A program made the position numbers and the translations under genes. A stretch of DNA of 64,000 nucleotides from the NCBI RefSeq assembly GCF_001680005.1, contig NC_033567.1:3410001-3474000 (forward strand), in the 5' to 3' direction. Origin of the DNA: Plasmodium coatneyi (Eukaryota; Apicomplexa; Aconoidasida; Haemosporida; Plasmodiidae). Numbering within the stretch: position 1 is the stretch's first letter; every line of letters begins with the position of its first letter. Below, piece after piece: positions 51,421-62,880 of the stretch. The notes beneath the pieces were generated by a model that was given only the letters and a program-made list of their open reading frames with translations, made no database searches and was not told the origin of the DNA.

Positions 51421-52780
51421 TTATATGGTTGCTTCGCTCCTTAAGTACTCACCCACGTCCCCCTGCAAGGAAGAAAGAGTATATACGGGGAAAGTTACAT
51501 GTGTAGACAGTGTCACAAAAAATTAAGTGCGCTAATGAGTGAGCTAACCCCGCGTATGTCTACACAATATTTCGTAAGGTATTTCACCCATTGGTGCGGT
51601 CCAAGCTGTTGCGGCTGCCGCGTAAAGTGGTGGAAGTAAATACCTGGTGAATTAGAACAATATCAGTAACATTTAAAATTTTGATGTCCTGGGTGTTCCT
51701 TATGGATATGCCAAAGCCTATGGGGCTGTCGTTCATTGAGAGGACGATAATTCCGTCTCCCTTTTTTATATTGTCGCTAACTTTTAGCAGATGACTCTGT
51801 GGGGAAGGAAAAGAGAAAATTGTTGTATACGTTGTGTTTGCCCCTGATGTAAAGACACCTTCTAATGCCACTCTTCCCGGTGCATACACATTAACATCAA
51901 AGTATATGTTCTACATAAGCGTAAAAAAATTATGCAAATGGGGAAAGACCCCCAGAGTAACCCACCTTCAATACGTTATTGCCAAATAAAAAGTTCTTCT
52001 CCCCAGATTCCTTCAGCCAAATTTTGTGAATACAAAATTCATTTAAAAATGACAGGGACGTAATTTTTATGAAAAAGTTATTCGCTTTCGTGAATTTCCC
52101 GAGGCATATTCCGAGGGATATCTGAAGTGAGAAAAAAAAAAAAAAAGGGCACGTTAAAAAATGGCACCAAAGCTTGGTGGAATCATACATTCCTTAAGGA
52201 CATACGCGATGAGCGGCTCTTCACTTATCTTACCAATGAATTTTTATTTATTATTGCCTCGGCTTGTTTGGCCAGTTCAGCTCTAAAAATGGGGTTATGT
52301 TAAAAAAGGGGCAGTGAATGGGTTGTCGGTCATCGTTGCGGTATGTGTACAGCGCGTCTCACAACCAAATTGCGGGGATGCTGCAGAATTACGCTAGCAC
52401 ATCAATATTTCCTGTACACATATTTTCACTCTTCCGTTTAATTGAAACCTACCGAACGAAGTACACGCTTGACCTGTGCAACCTTAATACGTACTCCTCG
52501 TTGTTGTAGGACAGCATGCTCAACAGGTTATTTCCGACGCTGCAAAAATGGCAATAATGACAAAAATGGTTATATGCTTGTATGTACACTACCTGCGCTT
52601 TGCCATTCCCTGGTGAACGCTCACAGGGGGGAGGAGCTTTCTCGCGAATTTGTCATATGCACAGGAACGTAGATATGCAGGTCCGCCCGCACTAAGGCAT
52701 ATGCTGGGCAATTCCGCTCATTACTATTTCGACAGCTTCTTAAACACCATCATCGTCTCGTTATCGTTGAGGGGCCTCAT
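51421..52780 (-). CDS. NIP7: 60S ribosome biogenesis protein NIP7
   Basis: Six exons on the minus strand: 52725-52780, 52453-52539, 52234-52282, 51966-52121, 51644-51796, 51421-51462. Together 543 nt = 180 aa, exactly the usual NIP7 length. Start M-R-P-L-N-D-N-E-T matches the family's M-R-P-L-T-E-E-E-T. The N-terminal domain has L-R-L-H-x-x-x-V-Y-F-V, then S-L-G-I-C-L-G-K-F-T-K and K-I-W-L-K-E-S-G-E-K-N-F-L-F-G-N-N-V-L-K. The PUA domain follows, with I-V-L-S-M-N-D-S-P-I-G-F-G and T-Q-D; the end H-Q-G-D-V-G-E-Y-L-R matches the family C terminus. NIP7 binds pre-rRNA through its PUA domain and is needed for 27S processing and 60S assembly. All splice sites are GT-AG and frame is kept throughout. 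Neighbour NOC3 works in the same pathway. Confidence 0.93.
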
Positions 52781-54678
52781 TTTGTTCAAACTGGTTCAGC
52801 GAATCTTCAAAGAGAAAGAAAAACTAAATTTGTTTTGTGGCCCTTCCGTCAGCACAAAATGAGTGAACAGAATGAACAGCAGAATGTATATAGCCCCTTT
52901 TAAAAAGATGCTCTCCCGTTTTAACTTCTTTATCCTGTGGTGGGAACTATAAACCTACTTTTAGCAGTTCAGGGTTGCCAACAGTGCTCCCAAATGTAAC
53001 AAATACTCATGCGCAAATATGCAAAGCATACGCGCGTTACATACTTAGTACAAGTTTTCGCCAAATTGGATTTACTGTTTTAAATTAACTATCTACAAAT
53101 GCGGCTAGCTTTTTTGGTAACTGTTTGAACTTTCTATCTGACCAGGTTATAATTTTTTTTTTTTTTTTTCTCAGAACAAAGGAAAATATTATGAATAGGA
53201 GGGGCGCTAGCTAATTTTTTTTTCGCGCAATTTTAAAGGACTTCTTTTTTTTTAAGAAAATAGATAGTCGCGCAGTTTACCTTATTTTAATATAGACGAA
53301 CGAAGGAATGTTTTTTGTTTTTCTTTTTTTTTTTTTTTGTTTGCCTCACATTGGAAAAACAACGGCTAGCGCGGGTTCCACAGTTGAAACCATTCCTGCA
53401 GCCAAAATTGTACGTGAATGGAATAAGAACATGTTCTGTATGTAGACCAGGAATTAACATCTAAAAGGGGGTAATCCTAAGAACGGCGGTGTACACAAAG
53501 TAATAGGAGCTGCCGGAAACACGAATTTTGTAGTAACCATTCGATAGTGAGGTTTATTTAGGAACTGCGAAACTGGAAAAATAAAATTGCGCGGCCACTT
53601 CTCCCATTCGGTTAATAATGGTTCGTGTAAAGCCAGGACAGTTAGCGGAGTTGTCAATTTTTTACATGTCTCCATCCTCAGTTGGGGGGGAAGAAGAGGT
53701 TCGCTTAATAACGTGCATCCCTCTTTCATTTTTTTCCAATTTATTTTCTCGCATCTTTTTGCAAAGCAAACCGGATGGGAAATTGCGCCAATTCGAACAT
53801 GTCCACTTTTAGCACAAAAGAGGGGAAGGACAAAATAACTTCGCATAGGTATTCTCTTCAATGGGGCTAGGCGAAAATGGGCAGACATCACTTGGTTAGT
53901 TCCCCACACGTGCTGAGGTATGAAAATGTAAAGAAGTGCACGTGCAATGATGTTTACACAATCGCGCGCTAGTACACATAAAACGCATAAATCGCATGCA
54001 AGCATATTTATAATAATTATTCCTTCCCCGTACGATGGATCGTTTCGCGTAGACTTTCACAGTAAACCTTTTTTTTTCTCCTAAAAAGTTCTAATCAAAG
54101 GGGGAAAAAATAATTTCCCCATCTCTCCAGGGGCGACGTTTTTTTTCGCATTTTTAGACACTCTCATTGTACATTTAAGGGCGTACACGTGTACACATAA
54201 ATATGTTGCGAGAAAAAAAAAAAAAAATTCCCCTAAATAAAAAAATACTTTTCCACAATACTGACGCAAAAATTAAGTGAATGCAAATTGCAAAGCTGGC
54301 ATGAGTTCTTTTTCCGCTTCGCCGCGTCCCATCTTGCTGGCTCGCGGATTTCCTCGCAATTTGCCACCGACCTTTCTGTGCAAGGGATTACACACTGCGT
54401 AAGAGGAAGAGTCCACCGCGCATAATTGCCACAAATTTGGGAAGCCAACTCGTGAGCTGCAAAACATGACTACCCAAAGTGGATCATAAGTATAAAATAC
54501 TTCCATAAAAAAGACGTAGAACGGCGGAGAAAAGAAAAAATAAACATGTCTTCCTAACATTCGCATTTTCGCAACAGGCCAAAGCGAACAAATTGACTGC
54601 TGATTTTCGTTCACCGTGTAAGCACTCCCACTTTTTTTTTTCCCCCTTTCCCACCAAGAAAGAAAAAAAGAAACCAAA
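52781..54678. other. Divergent intergenic region between NIP7 and the enkurin gene
   Basis: 1.9 kb between divergent genes, so two promoters are expected. T-tracts at 53,151-53,170 and 53,325-53,338. A minus-strand ORF of 183 codons (53,454-54,005) is open but has an unusual Cys/Pro/His-rich composition for Plasmodium and no domain I know; I do not call it. No RNA gene recognised. Confidence 0.5.
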
Positions 54679-55500
54679 ATGGAGAACTACGAAAAGCTAT
54701 TCGAAAGCATGAACCTGGAAGATGACAACGCGTATGAAATAATAAAAAAATGTGATGAAAAAAAATTAAAAAAAATTCTGTACAAATCAATACATGACCC
54801 CAACGTAATGCCAAGTTATTCAACCTTCAATTTGAGGGGAAAACGATACAACATATCGAACGTGTCTGGGGAGTCCATCAAAAAAATAGAGAAACAAAAA
54901 AAGGTGAAAGAATTACAAATAAGCTATGAAAAAAAACTCCTAAAAAAAGGAGAAAAAAATCAAATGATACCTTCATTAAATGAAATAAAAAAAGTCAACC
55001 CAACTTTATTAACAGTAAAAAAAAAAAAAATAAAATATAAGGACCCATTGCCAGACAGAAATGATATTCCACTCATGAACATAACGGCCGACGTTGATTA
55101 CATATATGATAATGCTGTGGAGGTTATTCATTCCAAACCTGTCCCAGTAAAAAAAAAACAGGGAAAAATCCTGTTGAGTGAAAACCCATTGACGAAGGAA
55201 GATTATGGCAAAGTCAGTCCATACCTCATTGAAATAAAAAATGAATTAAAGGAAAAGGAAAATTTGAAAAAGCAAGACATTATTGATGAAGAAAAAGTGG
55301 CCGCTGATTTGGACGCGAAAAAGGAAATCTTGCTAACACAACTGAAAAATAAATACAACGAAATTAATAAGGAGTATTTGAAAATATCCCATGTGGTGGA
55401 TATCAACTCTATTCGGAAATTAAAAAAAAAGGAAAATTATGAAAAACAGCTAAACCAGCTGGAAAAGGATATACAGAAATTGGAAAAGCAAGTCTATTGA
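54679..55500 (+). CDS. Enkurin domain-containing protein
   Basis: Single exon, 273 aa, starting M-E-N-Y-E-K-L-F-E. Very Lys-rich, with N-terminal low complexity (K-K-K-L-K-K-I-L). The C-terminal ~95 residues (about 178-271) fit the enkurin domain: V-S-P-Y-L-I-E-I-K-N-E-L near its start, a helical middle, N-K-Y-N-E-I-N-K-E-Y-L-K-I-S-H-V-V-D, then K-K-K-E-N-Y-E-K-Q-L-N-Q-L-E-K-D-I-Q-K-L-E-K. Enkurin-domain proteins bind calmodulin and sit in axonemes as microtubule inner proteins; in Plasmodium the only axoneme is in male gametes, so a gamete flagellum role is a fair inference. A-rich codon runs (AAA) are frequent. Confidence 0.85.
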   Translation: MENYEKLFESMNLEDDNAYEIIKKCDEKKLKKILYKSIHDPNVMPSYSTFNLRGKRYNISNVSGESIKKIEKQKKVKELQISYEKKLLKKGEKNQMIPSLNEIKKVNPTLLTVKKKKIKYKDPLPDRNDIPLMNITADVDYIYDNAVEVIHSKPVPVKKKQGKILLSENPLTKEDYGKVSPYLIEIKNELKEKENLKKQDIIDEEKVAADLDAKKEILLTQLKNKYNEINKEYLKISHVVDINSIRKLKKKENYEKQLNQLEKDIQKLEKQVY

Positions 55501-56025
55501 AGGGGGATGGGGAGGCTGTAGTATGTTACTACATTTGGAGCATAACATGTGTGTGATGACCCTTTTTTTACTTTTTAAAATTTCGGTGGAGGGCAGCCAT
55601 GGGTATATACACCTGTGGAGGCCACTCGTACAATATTTTTACAGTGTACATATTTTTTATACAATTTTACATGTTGCAGGCTGATGCTGGATTTATGTAC
55701 ACACACGAATATGCACGCGAGTAATTATGTTGGGCATGTTACAAGGGGAAAAAAGCCCTCTGCGCAAATTTTACATTTTTGCATATAGTTAAGCACAACG
55801 GCACAAGTGAGTGTCAACAAACATCAGCATGTGGAAACGTTTGCATGCCACACTGTTAACACGTTAATGTATCAAAATGTGAAAAAAAAAAATATAATAA
55901 TAAAATAAAAAAATAAAACAAATGGAACTAAACAAGAGCCGCACGTATATATTTACGCGAACAGCACAACGCAGTGACAAAAGAGATTAACCTTTTTTTT
56001 TTTTCTTCGTTCCTTTCCACAAAAT
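55501..56025. other. 3' region between convergent enkurin and secreted-protein genes
   Basis: Convergent 3' flanks with an A-rich stretch at 55,882-55,922 and a T-tract at 55,993-56,004. No gene seen. Confidence 0.5.
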
Positions 56026-56470
56026 TTAAATTAATTGTATAGGACCATTTACATCGAAGGTGTTACTCACTTCGTCTTCGTCACCTGCAAAGAAAAGGCA
56101 CGTCACATTTGACACAATCTGCGGAATAAAATGTAATGCACAATTCTATATGCCCACTGACGAACTCGTTCTTCTACCCATTTCTGCCTTTTCAGAGGGA
56201 GGCGTATCCTCAGTTTCCTTTTCCCGGGGAGATTCCCCAGACTGGGCTTCATCCTAAGTGCAAGAGGAAAAGGAGAAATGGGTCCCCATAAGGAGAATAG
56301 TAACTACACACAACAACATATCAACGCATGCAGTATCCTCCTAATTAGTGGTGGCATCCCCCAAGGGGCAAAATTTAAACTCGCGGGGAGCACAAAACGT
56401 AGGACTGTTTCCTCATCATATTGCAAAATTGAAGTGAGTCCATTTCGCTTTTACCGCTTGTTCATCTGGT

Positions 56471-56508
<38 letters not shown>

Positions 56509-57099
56509 CAATTTTTATGCAACATCGTTTTGGTTAGAAGAAATGCTCCAAAGGGGCGCGGGAAAAGTACCTGACGTGTAAAATTCCTTGTAATACTTTC
56601 GAAGCAGAATGGATCCTTCTTTCTGAATTTCTTGAAAGTGAAAGGAAGGGGTCAGGTGTATGCTGGCGGTGTGCTGATGACAGGCCACTTTTACGCATAC
56701 TTGGCATCCCCGTGGAAATTTTCCAGTTTGGCGACACCTTCGCTTCGTAGGTATTCCTTTAGTGGTCTTTTTTTCTTTTTTCTCTAATTAACCTGCCGCC
56801 ACAAAGGTCTTCAATTTTTCCTTCAACTTCACCAACTCCTTTGCGGACACCTTCCATCTGATACACAAGAAAGGGCACTAGTGATGCATGCTGTCCAGGT
56901 ACATTTTGAGCGCACAATATGCGTAGCGTTTTTTTCATTTTGTGAAATAAGATTTATTCTCCTTCATGGTTAAGAGCTACCTTTGCGAAGGGACCATTTG
57001 GTAATTGATCAAAGGGACATCGTTCATTATTTGAAGTCTAACCGTTTGGGTGAAGGCGAGCGCCAACAGGAGAAGCAGCGGCACGATTGATTTCATCAT
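56026..57099 (-). CDS. Spliced secreted protein of unknown function (internal exons tentative)
   Basis: Reconstructed from four well-supported exons on the minus strand. 56981-57099: signal peptide, M-M-K-S-I-V-P then a Leu/Ala core, A-F-T-Q-T. 56793-56857: K-E-L-V-K-L-K-E-K-L-K-T-F-V-A-A. 56178-56253: D-E-A-Q-S-G-E-S-P-R-E-K-E-T. Last exon 56026-56084: D-E-D-E-V-S-N-T-F-D-V-N-G-P-I-Q-L-I then stop. Split codons agree across the first and last pairs. The middle (about 56,570-56,760) is open in two frames with usable splice sites, one Cys/Arg-rich (C-R-Q-T-G-K-F-P-R-G-C-Q-V-C), one Ser-rich; I cannot choose. A poly-A tract (56,471-56,506) lies in a presumed intron. The signal peptide implies entry to the secretory pathway; function unknown. 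Confidence 0.6.
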
Positions 57100-58456
57100 T
57101 TTTTACTCGTTCGATTACCAGTTTATTTTTTTCTTTCCTTTGTAATTTTTTTTATAACCCTTTTACGATTATTATCATATATTCGTTTACACAACCCCTG
57201 TCTTTATTTGGGACATTTGCATTAAGCGTCTTATTCCTTGCACCCGTTTGGACAAGGAATGCGTCAGCTGGAAAAATAACTCAAAATGTACAACCCGAAC
57301 AGTTATGCCTTTCAGCTGATACCGCTTTGATAGAGATATTTTCAGCATAACCTTCCTCGCGATTTGACTTGCCGTCTTATGGCCACCCCTTTCCGCAATG
57401 GAGGCAACCCAAAGGAACAAATGGAAATATTTTTCCCCAGTCCGTTTTACACAACAGAATAAACGCGGTGTACATACACACTTCCGAAGCGTTACATAGA
57501 CGGCTCGCTAACCATAGTGGACTCAATCATTTTTTTTCCTTTTTTCCATTTGGTGTAAAAACACAGTGGTGAAAGGGCATTACTTTCCCACACTCTGCAG
57601 AATGATGAATTTGCACTGTTTCTAAATGTGCCTAATGGATTGGCTAGCCAATTGGAAAAAAAAAAAAAAAAAAAAGGGAAAAAATAGCGGGGGAAATGAA
57701 GGTATAGCCTTTCCTCACAAAAAAGAAGCCAATTTTTAAATTTATTAAATGGGGGTAAAAGTAAAAAGAAGGAAAATAATTATACCCGGTGATGTGTATT
57801 TATACTAGTAGGAAACTCCAATTAGCTACTACCAATTCGTTGTAGTGACTTGGTTTAGTCAAATGTGTATAAGTACGTACCATGCCACATGATGTATTGT
57901 GTGGGGCTTTTTCCCTTTTTTTTTTTTTTTTTTCAAATTGCAGCTACTTTTTTGCAGAATGTTATACTTATCCTTAAATTCAAAGTGGAACTATCTTTAC
58001 AAGGAAATTAAAAAAAAGGCCCCTTTCAGCAGAAGAAAAAAGAAAAAATATATATATACACATTTGCGTTAGGCCCTTTTTTTTTTTTTTTTTCTTGATT
58101 CTCTTACTCGGGAAATTGCTTGTATATTTAAATATTAAAAATGAAAGCTTTGCATTTTTACGTGAGAGTGTGCCGGCACTTTGCTTGTTCTTGCTCGGAT
58201 GCTTTTTTTTTCCCTTTTTTTTTGGTGGCGTGAAAAATCCACGAAAAACATAGCATATGTTCCCTTCCCCTTGATGAAGAGTGCGTCATAATTAAGAACC
58301 CTCGAGTGTGTTTATTTTACACGCAAAATGAACAAAAAGTGCCTTATTTTCCTTTCCATTTCACCCACTTAATGTGTCAATTTTTTGTTGCACACCTGAC
58401 TAGTTATGTGTAACTAATTCCATTCTGCTAAATTTGCTATTTGTAACAGCTAAATG

Positions 58457-58488
<32 letters not shown>

Positions 58489-59759
58489 CCGTTTATTAGT
58501 ACCTTGCTGGTCAGGTGAAAAGTTTACTCCGGGATATTTTTTTTTTTTTTTTTTTTTTTTTGTACTCGCCGAGATTTCATGTTGGGGAACTTCCGTTGCA
58601 TTCTGCTTTATCGAAACAGTGCTATTCCAAAGCAGATGCAAATGCTCATTGTGTAAGTGCAGACGCGTGAGTGAGCATTTTCTTTTCCATTTCATGTGTT
58701 CATGGGGACATGGCCACGTTTCTACATGTGCGAAGGTTGCACCTTTCCTCTTGTCTTTAATCCCCTTGTTGTGAGTCCCATTTCATCACTTTTCGTGCGT
58801 TTCAATTGTTGCCGGTTGCTTGTGCGCCTTAATTTTTTTTTTTTTTTTTTTTTTTGTATCTTCCTTTTGCGTTTTATTCACATGTACATGCTCGTTATGC
58901 ATTATTTTTACCCTTTTATGCGAAAGCAAAAATGTTTTCTTCTTCACATTACCGTGTGCGTAGCAACTTATTAAAACGTTATTTAACTTTATGTTACACG
59001 TGAGGGAGTGCGCGTTATGATTTGTAATACCAGCCCAGTACACTTTCACGTGTATATAATTTTATAAACATGTAACGTCGTCATCTCCCTATATTTAAAT
59101 ATTATTATTTTTTTTTTTCTCTCTCTATCTAGGAACTACGTGTTTTACGTATACACCCGTTATAGGCTTAGCAAGGGCGAAAATACTTTTGCCAATCGGC
59201 TATGCACATTTTGTAAAAATCAAGCAACACAATGTAACACTTTTATGTCAGTGCTTCTTTTGCGATGTGATTATTTTTTTTTTTCTGTCAATTTTTTTTA
59301 CGTTCTATGTCTATGTAGTACCTTTCATTTTTGGCTATTTGTATGTATAACTTAATGCAAATTTTGTGAATATTTTTTTTTTAGCAAATATTTAAAGATT
59401 TTTACATCGCAATAGCTTGTGGGCAAGAGGGCCCCATTTGCTATTTTTTAGATGCACGCGTAATTACATGCTCAAGAGTATAATGTAACATGGTAAGGCA
59501 CGTGATCTCCCCATGTGCATTTTACGCATGAGTTAATATGTATACGTGACCTACTCATATGTTTATACGTACCTATTTTCATACGTGTGCGTGAACAGCT
59601 CGAGCTGGAATTTTGCAAAGCACAACGGGCATAACGATTTGGACCAACTTCGCTGCAGTTGTCTCTCAGCTGCTTTAAACGAAGCTTTTTTTTTAATTTT
59701 TTCCCGTGATTATGCATTTGGGGAAAAAATTACCAATTATGAGGCACATTCCGTAGGAA

Positions 59760-61500
59760 AAATGTACATATAATATATATAAGTTGCGAGCATATATATG
59801 TACATATAATTATACACTTATGTAAGGGCCCCGCGCGGCATCTCCTTTTTAATAAAGGCTCTGCATGCAGCTTGAAAAAAATTAGCCAAGCCGTTCATGC
59901 AGAAGGGCGCTTATGCGAAAAGCCTGATAAGGGGCAGGTTCTACGAAAAAGAAAAGGCACAAGTAGGTACCTCGCAAAATATACCTAGCAAGAGGGCACA
60001 TAATAAATACACGTATGTATATGTATATAAACGCGGGGCCGTATACGTGGGCGAAATATCAACCCAGGAAGTACGTATATAATATACCAACTGAAGTACA
60101 AGCGCGCAAAAAATAGGTGTACATATATATATGTACATATAAGTACATATATAAACTGTACAAATTATACCTGAAAATTTTGGTGCGCGGCACACGAAGC
60201 ATGTAGGGCTGAGCAAAAAAATTATGTGATAGTGCTGTGAAGAGTATATATGAATTTGTACACTCATTCACATATATATTATATATGTGTTTTACCTACG
60301 CATTTATATATATTTTTACGTACACGCCCAACTTTCCTCTATATATAAAATGGCGAGCAACTGAATTCGACGAAAAATTTACCTGTAGAGAGAAAAATAA
60401 TTGTATTATATATAAACGTGTACTTGTACGCGTACATGAATATATTGTGTATTTATATGTACATGTATATCTATATTTTTTTGGCGTACATATATATATA
60501 TATACTCCCCTTTCTTTACATATATATATATATGCATGTATATATTGGGATGAAATAAAAATTCATAATGCATTTTTTAATTAAGTGAACTGAAAAATAT
60601 ATATTTTTGTTGCCCAAATTAATTACATGCTGTTTTGGAATGCATGACTTTTTTTAATTTAAAATCACAACAACCTATTTAAATGCGTTAAACTGTCATT
60701 TTAGTGTTACTTTTACATGCTGAGTAGAAAAGCTGTAAATATATATATATTTATGTACGCACATACGCCTCATAGTCATGTATATATTCGTACGTTTTTA
60801 CATGTACCTATATATATATGCATGTGGCTGTATATAAGTTGTTATACACGTACATGTATATGTAGCATTTATATATACATGTACTTGCTTGTACGTTTCT
60901 GTACACTTTTATATACATCCACTCACACATATTCATTTGTTTGCCTTGCGTATGACATATATATTACTTATATACATATATACACTCACCACTTCTGATG
61001 TTACGCCAAGAACATACGAGCCCGCGTGTATATGAGTGGCGAATTTATTTTTTTTTGTTCAAATAATTCAGTACATGTATACTACATGCACATGTATGTA
61101 GTCCGCACGCGTATCCATCCGCTCTCGAGTGAAACACGCGTACGCAAAGCACGTATTGTCATATTGTACGTATTGTAGCATATGTGCATATTTGTACGTA
61201 TGTATATTACGTAAATGCACGCGGGCGGTACTGTACACATTTAATTGCACTTCTTTTACTTTCATCCACCAGTGTACATATGTTACATACATTACATACA
61301 TATATGCACACGCGCGTGCTTACATACATGGCAAATAGTCCATGTGCACGTCCATTTAAGCGACGCGTACACCGCGTGCGAACATGTACGGGTTGAATAA
61401 CTTTTTATAGACCCGGAGGTGCTGTGCATTTTCGTATACAATACGCACATAAAGTACACTTGTGTGCGTGTATGCATACATGAGAATACACATGTGTAAT
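59760..61500. repeat. TATATGTACGTACA-type microsatellite region
   Basis: Alternating pyrimidine-purine sequence (TA, TG, CA, CG steps: GTACATATATATGTACATATAAGTACATAT and variants) extends over more than 1.5 kb. It differs from the homopolymer-rich sequence on both sides. Confidence 0.7.
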
Positions 61501-62689
61501 TACGTACCCACGTTTACGTACCCATATTTATATGCAGCATATATCCCCCAAGGGGGAGGAAATAAAACTCCCATTCATTACGTGTAATTTTTCGGGAGTG
61601 AGACTGGTGGAACAGCACATCGCGCTTGTGTTTTTTCTACTTCCCCTTTTTTGAGCGTACAAGGGGCAAAGAAGAGACCAGTGCAAGTGCACCTAAGGCG
61701 AAAAGGTGCTTAATGTAGTGTACTTGAAACATGGACGTCTGTGCAACGCAATTGTGTATATTCGTATGTAGGTACCTAAGTGCTGTGCCGTAGTGTAAAT
61801 GTTGAGGTTGTTTTCATTTTTTGCATATTTTTAAGTATATTTACGTATATTTATCTGCATATTTTTGCGCATATTCATTTACATTTTTTTTTTTTTTTTT
61901 TTGCATATCTTCTCATGTTTTCATCTTTTCTCATTTTTCCACCTTTTAAAAAACATTTCAACGCGTGAACGTACATTTTGCGCCCCCTTTCGCCACACGA
62001 AATATGTCATTTTTTCCCCCCTTTTGAATGTAAATTTTTACGAACCATTTGAGGAAAGAGGAATTAGAGAAAATCACCATGGCGTGTTAATTTTTTTGTG
62101 TGCATATGTACGTATGTTATGTATGCATATATATGTGGCGCGGCCAATGAACATATTAAAAGGAAAAAAAGCAGATGAATGAAAAAATAAAGCAAATTTA
62201 TGTAATTTGCTACAGAGAAAATTGCAACCACACTGGCATGTAAGTCGGCTTGATTTTCAGGATGTGCTCGTATATGTGAATGTATCAGCATTCCGCGTAA
62301 TAGTCTGCACGGTATGTATATTTGTGCATTTATGCATCGTTATTAGACAAAAATTTTTTTTTTTTTTTTTTACTGTTTTTACACGTGCCACCTGTCAAAA
62401 CAGTCGTTTGTAACCCTTTTTAAAATTTGACGTAACGAAATTTGCCTTATGCTATTTTTCTCGGAAATGTATATAGCCCTACATGTGAGTGTGCTTGTGT
62501 AACTATACTTCGAGGCCAGCTCCAAAATTGCGTCTCCGCGTTTGAGGCATATGTATGTGTGTGCATCGCTTACAACGCTGGGGCGCCTTCACGTTTGAGT
62601 AATTTGTGCTATTACAATCACCTACACGGGAAATTGAGTGTATGAATTGAAGAGTCTCTGTTTTTAATTTAATTAGGTTTAACTTTATC

Positions 62690-62880
62690 CTATTTATTGT
62701 ATTATATTTTAGCCTTTTTATTTTATCCTTTTATTTTTCGCCTATTAATTATCGCCTATTAATTTTTTCCTATTAACTTTTGACTATTAATTTGCGTCCA
62801 TTCATTTTTCCCTATTTACTGTAGCTTATTAATTTTGCATGCTCATTTTGCCTATTCACTTTTTAAGCAGTAATTTCCTT
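62690..62880. repeat. Degenerate CCTATTAATTTT repeats
   Basis: About ten imperfect copies of a 14-18 bp unit with the core CCTATTAATTTT(T/C)GC, spaced irregularly. No coding potential. Confidence 0.7.

Noticed and set aside
51584..51643. NIP7 ending by read-through at 51584
   Set aside because: The read-through residues do not match NIP7, whereas a GTATTT donor after H-Q and an exon at 51421-51462 restore the conserved G-E-Y end and the 180-aa length.
51849..51909. Extra NIP7 cassette exon (N-I-Y-F-D-V-N-V-Y-A-P-G-R) between exons 4 and 5
   Set aside because: With its only GT donor it would be 52 nt and break the frame, and no NIP7 has an insertion there; joining 51966 to 51796 directly gives V-L-K-S-H, as the family requires.
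53454..54005. 183-codon minus-strand ORF between NIP7 and the enkurin gene
   Set aside because: Composition (Cys, Pro, His) is unlike its neighbours, no domain is recognisable, and there is no supporting splice or start context; most likely chance in a less AT-rich stretch.
59897..61477. Many ORFs of 60-115 codons in the TATATGTACG region
   Set aside because: They are translations of microsatellite sequence on all frames (Tyr/Ile/His/Val strings) without domain or splice support.
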